Assembly: GCA_902786615.1 (NCBI GenBank)
Contig: CADADE010000001.1
Location: 6,984-70,983 of the forward strand
DNA from: Oscillospiraceae bacterium
GTDB lineage: Bacteria > Bacillota_A > Clostridia > Oscillospirales > Oscillospiraceae
DNA length: 64,000 nucleotides
Direction of reading: 5' to 3'
Part shown: positions 34,006-43,397 of the stretch, piece after piece
Layout: each line of letters begins with the position of its first letter
Position numbering within the stretch: position 1 is the stretch's first letter
Notes under the pieces: model-generated
Databases searched by the model: none
Told to the model about the DNA's origin: nothing
The model's input: only the letters and a program-made list of their open reading frames with translations
Program-made: the position numbers and the translations under genes

Positions 34006-35055
34006 TTATTCGTGCAGCTCGAGCGGCAATCCGTCCGGATCGTGGAAGAAGGTCATTTTCCGCCCGGTGAAGCTGTCGGTGCGGATCGGCTCGCACGCGA
34101 TGCCGCGCGCTTCCAGCGCCGTTACCGTCTCTTCGATGTTCTCCACGCGAAACGCCAGGTGCCGAAGCCCGCAGGCCTCGGGGTAGGAGGGGCGCTTCGG
34201 CGGATTTTCCGGCGCGAAGATTTCAAGCTCCGTCTCGTCGTTCAGACGCAGATCGAGCTTCCAGTCCTTTTTCTCGGGCCGGTAGTTTTCCCGCAAAACG
34301 GCAAAGCCGAGCTTGTCCACGTAAAACGCGCGGGCCGCCGCGTAATCCGAGACAATGATGGCGATATGATGAACGGCGGAGAGCTTCAAAGCGGAGCTTT
34401 CACAGGCGCGTCCGACGAAGCGTTTGATTTCCTGCGCCAGAAGGCGGAAGACGTTTGCCACCAGATAGCCGTCGGCGATCGCGTGGTTCAGACGCACGGT
34501 CACGGGCATGACAAGTCTACCGTTTTCTTCCCTGTATTTTCCCCAGTTGATGATCGGCGCAAAATACAGATAGCCGTCGGGCAGCTCAAGGTGCAGGGAA
34601 TCATAAGAGAGCCACGAGATGTACGACGCCTCAAACCAGTTCGGGTGGTTTGCCGCGTCAAGGCCGTAGTCCCGCGTCTTCTTTGCCTTCTCGACATCCC
34701 GCAGGGCGGCGGCGTAGAACTTCTCGTAGTCCTCGTCGTATTCTGTATAGACGGGGGTGCAGGTTTCCGTATCCTCATGAAAGACATAGTGCGTGGGGTG
34801 GATCACGTCATAGCAGATCAGCTCGTCCGTCTGCCAGAGATAGCCCATCCTGTAGTCCTCGCGCGAGTTCAGCACCTTCGAGAGAATATACAGGAAGTTG
34901 AGATAAAACTTCGTCCCGGTTTTCCTCGAATAGGCGGCGAGCTCCGTGACGTCGATGCGCGCCGTCATGGAGACGGAACATTTGCAGTCCTCCGAAAAGT
35001 GGCGGAACACGCCCTTTCGATAGTAAGTCTCTTTGTCAATGATTTTATAGTTCAT
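34006..35055 (-). CDS. Chloramphenicol-acetyltransferase-like / VOC (glyoxalase-fold) fusion protein
   Basis: 349 residues from ATG 35055; a GTG at 35070 is also possible. Residues 1-215 match the CAT family, with NHAIADG (His191, Asp195, Gly196) at the place of the catalytic HHxxxDG motif. Residues 226-349 form a VOC domain of the SMU1112c/YaeR type, with metal-ligand positions HHIAI, ELEIF, LRHLAF and LPLELHE. The CAT half probably acetylates a small molecule; the VOC half may bind or modify a related compound. Real substrate unknown; it should not be called a resistance gene from this evidence. Confidence 0.8.
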   Translation of the reverse strand: MNYKIIDKETYYRKGVFRHFSEDCKCSVSMTARIDVTELAAYSRKTGTKFYLNFLYILSKVLNSREDYRMGYLWQTDELICYDVIHPTHYVFHEDTETCTPVYTEYDEDYEKFYAAALRDVEKAKKTRDYGLDAANHPNWFEASYISWLSYDSLHLELPDGYLYFAPIINWGKYREENGRLVMPVTVRLNHAIADGYLVANVFRLLAQEIKRFVGRACESSALKLSAVHHIAIIVSDYAAARAFYVDKLGFAVLRENYRPEKKDWKLDLRLNDETELEIFAPENPPKRPSYPEACGLRHLAFRVENIEETVTALEARGIACEPIRTDSFTGRKMTFFHDPDGLPLELHE

Positions 35056-35193
35056 GCGCGTCGACCTCACAAATCCCGATCCGTTCCGATTTTGTCATAA
35101 CGCCTGCCACAGGCGATTTTACCGCAAGAAACCGGATTCTTCAAGGGGAGCTTTCCAAAAGAGCGTACATCAAGGTAAAAATTCGGTCATATG

Positions 35194-35220
35194 AAAAGCG
35201 CCGCGGTCTGCGGCGCTTTT
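35194..35220. terminator. Terminator after cellobiose phosphorylase gene
   Basis: AAAAGCGCCGC (35194-35204) pairs with GCGGCGCTTTT (35210-35220). It gives a U-run on either strand. Confidence 0.85.
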
Positions 35221-35293
35221 CTTCGTGAGAATGGAAAATTCCATGATGGCTTGGCATATTGGGACAGAAGCAAAGCTTTTCTCTTTCACTGTT

Positions 35294-37729
35294 CTATCCC
35301 ATCAAAACCTCGACTTTGTTTCTCGTACCTGCGGCCTGGGGCGGGATCAGATTGCCCTCGAGGGGCCTGCCGTTGAGCGTGACGCTCTTCACCCCGTGCT
35401 GCACACCTGCGGGATTGTGCACGCGGATCTCGTATTCCGCGCCGCGGAAGAGGCGCGTCACGGTATAGTCCCTGCAGCCGGAGGGGACGCAGGGCGCGAT
35501 CTCCAGCCCGTCGAGGGCCGGCTTCACGCCCAGAATGGCCTGGGAGATCGACAGGAAGGACCAGGCCGCCGTGCCGGTGAGCCAGGAATTCTTGGCCTCG
35601 CCAAAGCTGGGCGCGTCCTTGCCGGCCACCATCTGGCTGTAGACGTAGGGCTCGGTGCGGTGGATGTCGCTGATGTCCTCGATAAAGGCGGGGGCGGTGC
35701 GGCGATAGACCTCAAAAGCCCGGTCACCGTGGCCGAGCTCCGCCTCGGCGCACACGATCCAGGGGTTATTGTGGCAGAAAATGCCGGCGTTTTCCTTGTA
35801 TCCGGGGGGATAGCTGGAAATTTCGCCGAGCTCCAGGTGGTAGCGGGTGTAGGGCGGGTTCAGGAGCACGATGCCGTACTTCGTGTCCAGGCGCTCCTCA
35901 ACGCTCTTCATGGCCTTTTCCGCCTCGCCGCTCTCTTTACCGATCCCGGCCATGACGCACATGCCCTGGGGCTCGATAAAGATCTGGCCTTCCTCGCACT
36001 CTTTTCCGCCGACCACGTGACCGAAGGCGTCATAGGCGCGGCGGAACCACGCGCCGTCCCACCCGGCGTCGAGCACTGCCTTCTCCATTCTTTCAATGGC
36101 CGCGAGCGCCTCGCTCGCCTCGGCGTCCAGACCAAGATGGCGGCAGATCGCCGCCCAGGCGCGGCCGTATTTGACGAACATGCCCGCGATGAACACGCTC
36201 TCCGCCACGGGCCCTTCACTGGGGCCGGTGATCTGAAAGCTCTCACCCGGATGTTCAGAGAAGCAGTTGAGGTTCAGGCAGTCGTTCCAGTCGGCCCGGC
36301 CAATGAGCGGCAGACCGTGGGGGCCGAGATGGGCACAGGTATAGCGGAAGCTGCGGCGCAGATGCTCCAGCAGCGGTTGGGCAAGGCCGGGATCGTTGTC
36401 AAAATCCACCTGCTCGTCCAGAATGCTCCAGTCCCCGGTCTCGCGGAGATAGGCGTCCGTTCCGGCGATGAGCCAGAGGGGATCGTCGTTAAAGCCGCTG
36501 CCGACAGCGAGATTTCCCTTTTTCGTGAGGGGCTGGTACTGGTGATAGGCGCTGCCGTCCGGAAACTGGGTGGCGGCGATGTCCAGGATGCGCTCGCGCG
36601 CGCGCTCCGGGATCATGTGCACAAAGCCCAGCAGATCCTGGCAGGAATCGCGAAAGCCCATCCCGCGGCCCATGCCGCTCTCGTAGTAGCTGGCAGAGCG
36701 GCTCATATTGAAGGTGACCATGCACTGGTACTGGTTCCAGACATTCACCATGCGGTCCAGGCGCGCATCGCCCGTGACGACCCGGTATTGATTCAGAAGC
36801 TTCTCCCAGTAGGCGCGCAGCTTCTCCATCGCAGCATCAAAGGCGGCGCTGTCGGCATAGCGGGCCATCATGGCCTCGGCGCGGGTCTTGTTGATGACGC
36901 CGGGAGCCGCCCACTTCTCCGCCTGCGGGTTCTCGATGTAGCCGAGGCCCAGAAGCAGGCTGTCACTCTGGCCGGGCTGAAGACGAAGGTCAAACTGCTG
37001 GGCGGCGATGGGCTGCCAGCCGTGGGCGATGCTGCCGGTGCAGCCGTCGCCGAACACCGCCTCCGGCCTTGCGGGGCTCCCATAGAGGCCGAGAAAAGCC
37101 TCCCGCGCGGTGTCAAAGCCCGTTGGCGTGCGGTTTGCCCAGAAGACGGCATAGTGGTCCCGGCGCTCGCGGTACTCGGTCTTGTGGTAGATCGCGGCGT
37201 CCGTAACCTCCACCTCGCCGATAGAGTAGTTGCGCTGGAAGTTGGAGGAGTCGTCCATTGCATCCCAGAGACAGAACTCCACATAGGGGAAGAGCCGGAT
37301 CGATTTCGCCTGCGCCCCGACGTTGCGCACGGTGACGCGCATGAGAAGGCAGTTGTCCCCCTGAGGCACCATCAGCTCCTGCGTGACCTTGACGCCGTTT
37401 TTGGCCCCCTCGATCACGGAGTAGCCCAGACCGTGGCGGCAGCAGTAGCTGTCAAGCTCCGCCTGTACCGGCTGCCAGCCGGGATTCCAGACGCACGCCC
37501 CGTCCTTTATATAAAGGTGGAAGCCCTCCTGATCCAGCGGCGCGTTGTTGTAGCGGTAGCGCGTGAGCCTGCGCAGGCGCGCGTCCCGATAGAAGCTGTA
37601 CCCGCCGGCCGTGTTGGAAAACAGAGTAAAGAAATCCTCGCTCCCCAGATAATTGATCCAGGGCAGGGGAGTGCGCGGCGTGGTGATCACATATTCTCGC
37701 CGTGCGTCGTCAAAGTGTCCGTATTGCAT
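35294..37729 (-). CDS. cbp: Cellobiose phosphorylase (GH94)
   Basis: 811 residues, the length of the Clostridium thermocellum enzyme as I remember it, with strong resemblance throughout (VITTPRTPLPWINYLG, SNTAGGYSFYRDARLRR). The catalytic acid Asp is in GRADWNDCLNLN, and the phosphate-binding region includes GEAKNSWLTGTAAW. There is no signal peptide, so it works in the cytoplasm. It phosphorolyses cellobiose to glucose-1-phosphate and glucose, saving ATP. Divergent from the LacI regulator and functionally tied to the ABC importer and GH5 enzyme on the other strand. Confidence 0.95.
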   Translation of the reverse strand: MQYGHFDDARREYVITTPRTPLPWINYLGSEDFFTLFSNTAGGYSFYRDARLRRLTRYRYNNAPLDQEGFHLYIKDGACVWNPGWQPVQAELDSYCCRHGLGYSVIEGAKNGVKVTQELMVPQGDNCLLMRVTVRNVGAQAKSIRLFPYVEFCLWDAMDDSSNFQRNYSIGEVEVTDAAIYHKTEYRERRDHYAVFWANRTPTGFDTAREAFLGLYGSPARPEAVFGDGCTGSIAHGWQPIAAQQFDLRLQPGQSDSLLLGLGYIENPQAEKWAAPGVINKTRAEAMMARYADSAAFDAAMEKLRAYWEKLLNQYRVVTGDARLDRMVNVWNQYQCMVTFNMSRSASYYESGMGRGMGFRDSCQDLLGFVHMIPERARERILDIAATQFPDGSAYHQYQPLTKKGNLAVGSGFNDDPLWLIAGTDAYLRETGDWSILDEQVDFDNDPGLAQPLLEHLRRSFRYTCAHLGPHGLPLIGRADWNDCLNLNCFSEHPGESFQITGPSEGPVAESVFIAGMFVKYGRAWAAICRHLGLDAEASEALAAIERMEKAVLDAGWDGAWFRRAYDAFGHVVGGKECEEGQIFIEPQGMCVMAGIGKESGEAEKAMKSVEERLDTKYGIVLLNPPYTRYHLELGEISSYPPGYKENAGIFCHNNPWIVCAEAELGHGDRAFEVYRRTAPAFIEDISDIHRTEPYVYSQMVAGKDAPSFGEAKNSWLTGTAAWSFLSISQAILGVKPALDGLEIAPCVPSGCRDYTVTRLFRGAEYEIRVHNPAGVQHGVKSVTLNGRPLEGNLIPPQAAGTRNKVEVLMG

Positions 37730-37744
37730 ATTTTGTCGCCTCCA

Positions 37745-37758
37745 CTTAATCGTTTAAG
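37745..37758. promoter_or_regulatory. LacI-type operator in front of cbp
   Basis: CTTAATCGTTTAAG, with CTTAA/TTAAG arms, lies between the cbp promoter and its ribosome site. Its left 11 bases are the exact reverse complement of the site at 38010-38020. Confidence 0.7.
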
Positions 37759-37766
37759 CATATAAG

Positions 37767-37795
37767 AGAGTACCGCATTTTTTGGAAAAAAGCAA
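37767..37795 (-). promoter_or_regulatory. Predicted promoter of cbp
   Basis: Minus strand: TTGCTT (37790-37795), 17-base spacer, TACTCT (37767-37772). The operator lies just downstream of the expected start point. The middle of this 309-base divergent region (about 37800-37960) is AT-rich with no further element seen. Confidence 0.45.
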
Positions 37796-37970
37796 GTGCC
37801 TTTTTGAAAATCAGTAGTTTATTTATGAATTTTACGTAGAAATCCGTATTTTAAAAGCCCAACGTCATATCATGCGCTTCGCTTTTGGTGAGATTCTCCA
37901 AATGATTCGAGCCCGTTTTGTGGAAGTATGCCAATATTTTTGAAAACGAGGATTTTTCTTGAAAAAGGAC

Positions 37971-37999
37971 TTGCAATTTTTGAAGAATTGAGTTACATT
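37971..37999 (+). promoter_or_regulatory. Predicted promoter of the lacI gene at 38039
   Basis: TTGCAA (37971-37976), 17-base spacer, TACATT (37994-37999). Confidence 0.6.
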
Positions 38000-38007
38000 G
38001 AGATCAC

Positions 38008-38020
38008 GAAAACGATTAAG
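38008..38020. promoter_or_regulatory. LacI-type operator in front of the regulator gene
   Basis: GAAAACGATTAAG overlaps the expected transcription start and precedes the ribosome site, implying autorepression. It shares AAACGATTAAG with the cbp operator. Confidence 0.7.
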
Positions 38021-38038
38021 TAAAAGGGGTTGGCCCCC

Positions 38039-39049
38039 ATGGTATCGCTGAAGGATATTGCCCAACGCTGCGGCGTTTCGACGGCAACGGTCAGCAAGGC
38101 TCTCAATGGCCAGCCGGACATCGGGGAAGAGACCCGCTCCCGCATCCTGCGCATCGCGGATGAGTTGGGCTATATGGCTAACGCCTCAGCCCGGGCCTTG
38201 AAGACCAAGCGCAGCTACAATATCGGCGTCCTGTTCGTGGACCCCACGCACGGCGGCCTTGCGCATGAGTTCTTCTCCACTGTGCTCGACAGCATCCGCA
38301 GCGAGGCAGAGCGGCACGGATATGACATCACCTTCATCAACCGGGGCCTCGGTCAGCGCGAGACCAGTTATCTCCAGCACTGCCGCTACCGCGGAGTGGA
38401 CGGCGTGGTGATCGCGTCGGCGGATTTCACGGATCCCATGGTGACAGAGCTGGTGCAGTCGGACCTGCCGGTGGCGACCATCGACCATGTGTTCAACGAC
38501 CGCATCGCCGTTCTGTCCGACAACCTCAAGGGCATGGATGCGCTGGTGCGCTTCGTCGCGGCGAAGGGCCACCGCAAAATCGCCCTGATCCACGGGGAAC
38601 CCACCAGTGTGACCGTGGGGCGGCTCACGGGCTTTCACCGAGCCTGTGAGGAGCTGGGCATTCAGATCCCGGACAAATGGATACGCCAGGGCGTGTTCCA
38701 TGATCCGAAAAGCTGCAACGCCATTACGAGGGAGCTGCTGGAAGACCCCGACAGGCCGACCTGCATCTTCTTCCCGGACGACTACTCCTGCATCGGCGGG
38801 CTCAATGCGATCCACGATGCCGGCCTGCGGGTGCCGGAGGATATCTCCGCCGTGGGCTATGACGGCATCCCCCTCTCCCGGATCGTAAGTCCCGTGCTCG
38901 CAACCTGGCGGCAGGACACCGAAGCGCTCGGCACCCTGGCTACAGCCCGGCTCATCGAGCAGATCGAGCATCCGCGCACCGCGATCCTCGACCGCGTGAT
39001 CGTGGAGGGCAGGCTGCAGGAGGGCGGCTCGGTCCGGCAAATCTGTTAA
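38039..39049 (+). CDS. LacI-family regulator of cellobiose utilisation
   Basis: 336 residues from ATG 38039 with AAAGGGG upstream; the longer TTG-started frame is rejected. N-terminal HTH VSLKDIAQRCGVSTATVSKALNG pattern, hinge near 50-60 and a sugar-binding domain containing GVLFVDPTHGG and SAVGYDGIPLSR. It probably represses cbp and the importer operon until a cello-oligosaccharide binds. Operators at 37745 and 38008 support local control. Confidence 0.92.
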   Translation: MVSLKDIAQRCGVSTATVSKALNGQPDIGEETRSRILRIADELGYMANASARALKTKRSYNIGVLFVDPTHGGLAHEFFSTVLDSIRSEAERHGYDITFINRGLGQRETSYLQHCRYRGVDGVVIASADFTDPMVTELVQSDLPVATIDHVFNDRIAVLSDNLKGMDALVRFVAAKGHRKIALIHGEPTSVTVGRLTGFHRACEELGIQIPDKWIRQGVFHDPKSCNAITRELLEDPDRPTCIFFPDDYSCIGGLNAIHDAGLRVPEDISAVGYDGIPLSRIVSPVLATWRQDTEALGTLATARLIEQIEHPRTAILDRVIVEGRLQEGGSVRQIC

Positions 39050-39106
39050 TCAGCGGGCAGGAAACCCGCAAAAAATAAAGCCATATATTTAACAGGAGGA
39101 AAGATC

Positions 39107-40393
39107 ATGAAAAAGCTTATCGCATCGCTTCTGGTTCTTGTCCTGGCATTCGCTCTCTGCGTCCCCGCCGCATACGCGGATGCTCCCGAGGGCAAAGTCT
39201 TCAACATCTACGCATGGAACGAAGAGTTCAAAGGCTTCTTTGAGAAGTACTACACCGTCCCCGAAGGCGTGACCGTCAACTGGGTCATCGTTCCCAGCGA
39301 CAACGGCGCCTATCAGGACGCCCTCGACGCCGCCCTGCTCAACCAGGCGGACGCCAAGGACGACGACAAGATCGACCTGTTCCTGGCCGAGGCCGACTAC
39401 ATTCTCAAGTATGTCGATTCCGACTTCACCCAGGATATTCAGGCTCTGGGCGTGAACGACTTCTCCAACGCCTACAAGTACACCGTGCAGGCCGCGACCG
39501 ACGCCAACGGCGTCGTCAAGGGCGTCTCCTTCCAGTGCTGCCCCTCCGCGCTGATCTATCGCCGCTCCATCGCCAAGGACGTGCTCGGCACCGATGATCC
39601 CGCCGAGGTACAGGCCGCTCTGTCCGATTGGGACAAGTTCAACGCTGTCGCCGCCGACGCCAAGGCCAAGGGCTACTACATGACCGCCTCCTTTGCCGAG
39701 ACCTTCCGCCCCTTCTCCAACAACTGCACCATGCCTTGGGTCGACGCCGACAACAACCTCCAGATGGATCCGCAGATCGAAGCCTGGATGTCCCAGACCG
39801 ATACGTTCATCAAGAACGGCTACACCCTGACTGCCGGCGTGTGGGACGATGAGAAGAACGTCCAGATGTTTGCCGACGGCAAGACCATGTGCTTCTTCGG
39901 CCCCGCCTGGTACTTCAACTTCTGCATGGGCAATGCCCAGGATCCTGAGAAGGGCTGCAGCGGCGACTGGGCCATCTGCGAAGGCCCCGCTGCCCACTTC
40001 TGGGGCGGCACCTGGCTGCTCGCGCCTGCCGGCACCGATAACCCCTCCATGCTCGCCGACGTGATGAACACCTTCATCAACAACGAGGACGTCTGCACCA
40101 AGCTTGTCGCAAACGAGGCCCAGTTCTCCAACAACATGGCCGTTAACGCCAAGTTTGCCGCTGACCCCAACTACGGCTCTGCCTTCCTCGGCGGCCAGAA
40201 CGACGTCGCTGTCTTCTCCGAGATGGCCGACAACATCGTCTGGCAGAACCACACCATCTACGACCAGCTGCTCAACGAGGGCCTGCAGAACTCCCTCCAG
40301 GAGTACTACCGCGGCTCCGTCGATAAGGACACCGCTATGGAGAACTTCTACCTCTACGTCAACGAGAAGTACCCCACCATCGTGACTCCGTGA
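39107..40393 (+). CDS. Sugar ABC transporter substrate-binding protein
   Basis: 428 residues. Signal peptide MKKLIASLLVLVLAFALC, AAYA cut near 23; no lipobox Cys is obvious at the cut. The mature domain is rich in Asp/Asn/Trp, with FNIYAWNEEFKGFFEKYY and later GPAWYFNFC, consistent with a cluster B carbohydrate-binding fold. By operon context it binds cellobiose or cellodextrins. Ribosome site AGGAGGAAA. A strong hairpin follows the gene. Confidence 0.92.
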   Translation: MKKLIASLLVLVLAFALCVPAAYADAPEGKVFNIYAWNEEFKGFFEKYYTVPEGVTVNWVIVPSDNGAYQDALDAALLNQADAKDDDKIDLFLAEADYILKYVDSDFTQDIQALGVNDFSNAYKYTVQAATDANGVVKGVSFQCCPSALIYRRSIAKDVLGTDDPAEVQAALSDWDKFNAVAADAKAKGYYMTASFAETFRPFSNNCTMPWVDADNNLQMDPQIEAWMSQTDTFIKNGYTLTAGVWDDEKNVQMFADGKTMCFFGPAWYFNFCMGNAQDPEKGCSGDWAICEGPAAHFWGGTWLLAPAGTDNPSMLADVMNTFINNEDVCTKLVANEAQFSNNMAVNAKFAADPNYGSAFLGGQNDVAVFSEMADNIVWQNHTIYDQLLNEGLQNSLQEYYRGSVDKDTAMENFYLYVNEKYPTIVTP

Positions 40394-40429
40394 TCTGAAC
40401 TGAAATACAGCGACACCGGCAAACCTTAC

Positions 40430-40453
40430 GGGGCGAGGCACAGGCCTCGCCCC
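40430..40453. other. Intercistronic hairpin after the binding-protein gene
   Basis: GGGGCGAGGC (40430-40439) and GCCTCGCCCC (40444-40453) form a perfect 10-bp stem with a four-base loop and no T-run. Such stems commonly stabilise the binding-protein message over the permease part. Confidence 0.7.
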
Positions 40454-40549
40454 GCCGTCATAAAGAGCGGATCGGAGCGTACAGACGCTGTGCGCCGCGA
40501 TGCGTTCTTCATCTGCCAATCATTGAATGTTTCCGAGGGGGTATCATCC

Positions 40550-41485
40550 GTGAATGAAAAAGAGCTGCGCCGCAGTCAGAAGGGGGTCTCCTACGCCAAG
40601 TGGGGCTATCTGTTCATCCTGCCCTTCTTCCTTGCGTACTTCGTATTCACCTTTGCGCCGCAGGTGCTGACCATCTACAACAGCTTCTTTGAAAACTACC
40701 GCGAAGGCCTCAAGCAGGTCGGGCCCAATTTTGTGGGCTTCGGCAACTATGTCAAGCTCTTCACCCCGGATAAGTCCGGCACCATCAACATCCTCAAGTA
40801 TGCCGGCAACACCCTGACCCTGTGGCTGCTGGGCGCGGTGCCGCAGATCCTGATCGCGCTGCTGCTGGCGATCTTCTTCACCAGCTACCGGCTGAACATC
40901 AAGGGCCAGCATTTTTTCAAGACGGTCATCTACATGCCGAACCTCATCATGGCCTCGGCCTTCTCGATGCTGTTCTTTACGCTCTTCTCCAATGTCGGCC
41001 CGGTCAATCAGCTCATCCAGGCCTGGGGCTGGAGTGATGTGCCCATCGATTTCTTTGCCTACAAGGGTACGGTGCGCGGTCTGATCAGCCTGATGAACTT
41101 TCTCATGTGGTTCGGCAACACCACGATCCTGCTGATGGCGGGCATCATGGGCATTGACCAGGATCTGTTTGAGGCGGCGAATCTGGACGGGGCGAGCTCC
41201 GTGCAGACCTTCTTCAAGATCACGCTGCCGCTGCTGATGCCGATCCTCGTCTACACGATCATCACCGCCATGATCGGCGGTCTGCAGATGTTTGATGTGC
41301 CTCAGGTCCTTACCAAGGGCAAGGGCATGCCGGACCGTACCTCCATGACGCTGGTCATGTATCTGAACAACTATCTCGGCGGCAGCAAGAACTACGGCAT
41401 GTCCGGCGCCATCTCCGTGATCATCTTCATCATCACGGGCGTGCTGAGCCTGGTGGTCTTCCGCACGCTGAACAAGAAGGATTAA
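40550..41485 (+). CDS. Sugar ABC transporter permease 1 (MalF-like)
   Basis: 311 residues from GTG 40550, chosen for GAGGGGG at 40535-40541. Six membrane spans. The EAA-loop is near EAANLDGASSVQTFFKITLPLL. It forms the channel with the next gene product. No ATPase gene is in the operon, so a shared MsmX-type ATPase elsewhere probably powers it. Confidence 0.92.
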   Translation: MNEKELRRSQKGVSYAKWGYLFILPFFLAYFVFTFAPQVLTIYNSFFENYREGLKQVGPNFVGFGNYVKLFTPDKSGTINILKYAGNTLTLWLLGAVPQILIALLLAIFFTSYRLNIKGQHFFKTVIYMPNLIMASAFSMLFFTLFSNVGPVNQLIQAWGWSDVPIDFFAYKGTVRGLISLMNFLMWFGNTTILLMAGIMGIDQDLFEAANLDGASSVQTFFKITLPLLMPILVYTIITAMIGGLQMFDVPQVLTKGKGMPDRTSMTLVMYLNNYLGGSKNYGMSGAISVIIFIITGVLSLVVFRTLNKKD

Positions 41486-41497
41486 GGAGGGAGAAAG

Positions 41498-42370
41498 ATG
41501 AATTCCGCCACACCGAAAGAGGCCAGACGGGCCGTGGCGCAGCTCACCGTGCTGCGCATCCTTGTCTACGCCATCCTGGTTTTCCTGTCGATCCTGTGCC
41601 TGTTCTCCTTCGTCATGCTGTTCATTAACGCCAGCCGTTCCAACGGCCAGCTCCAGGCCGGCTTCACGCTGATTCCCGGCGGGCACATGCTGGAAAACTT
41701 CCGAAACGCCTGGACGGACAGCTCCATCAATATTCCCCGCGGCCTTCTCAACAGCTTTATCGTCGCCGCCTGCACCGCCGTTTTGACCACCTACTTCTCC
41801 GCCCTCACGGCCTACGGCTTCCAGGCCTATGACTTCAAGGGCAAGAAGTTTCTCTTCGGCTTCATCATGGCCATCATGGTCATCCCCACCCAGGTGTCCG
41901 CCTCCGGCTTCGTGCAGATCTGCTACAAGTTCGGCCTGACCAACAACTACTGGGTGCTGATCCTGCCGGGCGTCGCGGCCCCCATTGTGTTCTTCTATAT
42001 CAAGCAGTACATGGAGTCCAACCTCCCCATGGAGATCGTGGACGCGGCCCGCGTGGACGGCTGCGGGGAGTTTCGCACCTTCAACTTCATCATTCTCCCC
42101 ATGCTCAAGCCGGCGCTCGCCGTGCAGCTCATCTTCTCCTTTGTCCAGTCCTGGAACAACTACTTTCTGCCATCCCTGCTGCTGACCAAGGCCGAGATGA
42201 AGACCGTACCCATCATGATCGCCCAGCTCCGCTCCGCCGACTACTCCAAGTTCGACATGGGCAAGGTTTACATGTTCATCCTGCTGGCCATCCTGCCGGT
42301 TCTCGTGGTGTACATCATCCTCTCCAAGTCCATCATCAAGGGCGTCACCGCAGGCTCCGTGAAGGGATGA
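41498..42370 (+). CDS. Sugar ABC transporter permease 2 (MalG-like)
   Basis: 290 residues, six membrane spans, EAA-loop near EIVDAARVDGCGEFRTFNFI. Twelve bases after the first permease with AAGGAGGG. It completes the CUT1-type importer. Confidence 0.93.
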   Translation: MNSATPKEARRAVAQLTVLRILVYAILVFLSILCLFSFVMLFINASRSNGQLQAGFTLIPGGHMLENFRNAWTDSSINIPRGLLNSFIVAACTAVLTTYFSALTAYGFQAYDFKGKKFLFGFIMAIMVIPTQVSASGFVQICYKFGLTNNYWVLILPGVAAPIVFFYIKQYMESNLPMEIVDAARVDGCGEFRTFNFIILPMLKPALAVQLIFSFVQSWNNYFLPSLLLTKAEMKTVPIMIAQLRSADYSKFDMGKVYMFILLAILPVLVVYIILSKSIIKGVTAGSVKG

Positions 42371-42385
42371 GAAAGGAACAGGCTT

Positions 42386-43333
42386 ATGCTGAAAGAACTG
42401 GGCATCAATAAGGGGGTAAACCTGGGCGGGTGGCTGTCCCAGTGCGATTACAGCGAGGAGCGCCTCAACACCTTCATCACAGAGGCGGATTTTCGTGAGA
42501 TCGCGGCCCTCGGCTTTGACCATGTGCGCATCCCCGTGGACTACAACGTCATCCAGAACGAGGATGGCAGCATGAAGGAGGAGGGCCTGCGGCGCATTGA
42601 CAAAGCGTTTGCCCTTTGCGACAAATACGGCCTCAGGGCAGTGCTGGATCTGCACAAGACCCCCGGCTTCTCCTTTGACGCGGGGGAGCATGAGGACGGC
42701 TTTTTTATAAACGAGGCGTATCAGGCGCGCTTTTATGCCATCTGGGAGACCTTTGCCGCCCGCTACGGAGACCGGCCTGACCGTATCGTCTTTGAACTTC
42801 TGAATGAGGTGACGCAGGCGGAATATCTCCCCGCCTGGAAGCGCATCTCCCGGGAGTGCGTGCGCCGCATCCGCGTCCACGCGCCCGAGACGCCGGTTCT
42901 GCTCGGCAGTTATCACTGGAACAGCGCCCGCACCCTGCCGGAGCTGGACGCGCCCTATGACGCGCATGTGCTCTACAATTTCCATTTTTATGAGCCGATG
43001 ATCTTCACCCACCAGGGCGCTTACTGGAATCCCGACTACAGGGATGCCCGGAGCACGTATGCCGCATGCGGCGCCTCTCCCGCCTGGTTCGAGGATTTTC
43101 TCGCCCCGGCTGTCGAGAAGGCTGAGAAGGAGGGCACGGAGCTCTACTGCGGCGAGTTCGGCGTCATCGATGTGGTTCCGCCGGAGGAGGCGCTCAAGTG
43201 GTTCCGGGATCTGCACGAGGTCTTTGCCCGCCACGGCATCGCCCACAGCCTCTGGAGCTGGAAGCAGATGGACTTCGGCTTTATCGACCCGCGCATGGAC
43301 GGCGTCCGCGATGAGCTGCTGAAGCTTCTGTAG
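42386..43333 (+). CDS. Cytoplasmic GH5 family glycoside hydrolase
   Basis: 315 residues. The motif FELLNE gives the acid/base Glu141 and LYCGEFG the nucleophile Glu257; HVRIPVDYN and WSWKQMDFGF shape the sugar subsites. There is no signal peptide, so it should act inside the cell on imported oligosaccharides rather than on cellulose. It is last in the importer operon, complementing the phosphorylase at 35294. Beta-glucan chain and linkage preference cannot be told. Confidence 0.9.
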   Translation: MLKELGINKGVNLGGWLSQCDYSEERLNTFITEADFREIAALGFDHVRIPVDYNVIQNEDGSMKEEGLRRIDKAFALCDKYGLRAVLDLHKTPGFSFDAGEHEDGFFINEAYQARFYAIWETFAARYGDRPDRIVFELLNEVTQAEYLPAWKRISRECVRRIRVHAPETPVLLGSYHWNSARTLPELDAPYDAHVLYNFHFYEPMIFTHQGAYWNPDYRDARSTYAACGASPAWFEDFLAPAVEKAEKEGTELYCGEFGVIDVVPPEEALKWFRDLHEVFARHGIAHSLWSWKQMDFGFIDPRMDGVRDELLKLL

Positions 43334-43340
43334 AAAGAAA

Positions 43341-43370
43341 AATCCTCAATTCCGAAAGGAAATGAGGATT
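43341..43370. terminator. Terminator after the cellodextrin operon
   Basis: AATCCTCA (43341-43348) pairs with TGAGGATT (43363-43370), with A-run before and T-run after; shared with the convergent folD gene. Confidence 0.85.
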
Positions 43371-43397
43371 TTTTCTGCTCTTTTGCGCACGATTTTT

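Noticed and set aside
34006..35055. Chloramphenicol resistance gene
   Set aside because: The CAT-like domain is distant and fused to a VOC domain; many such family members do not act on chloramphenicol.
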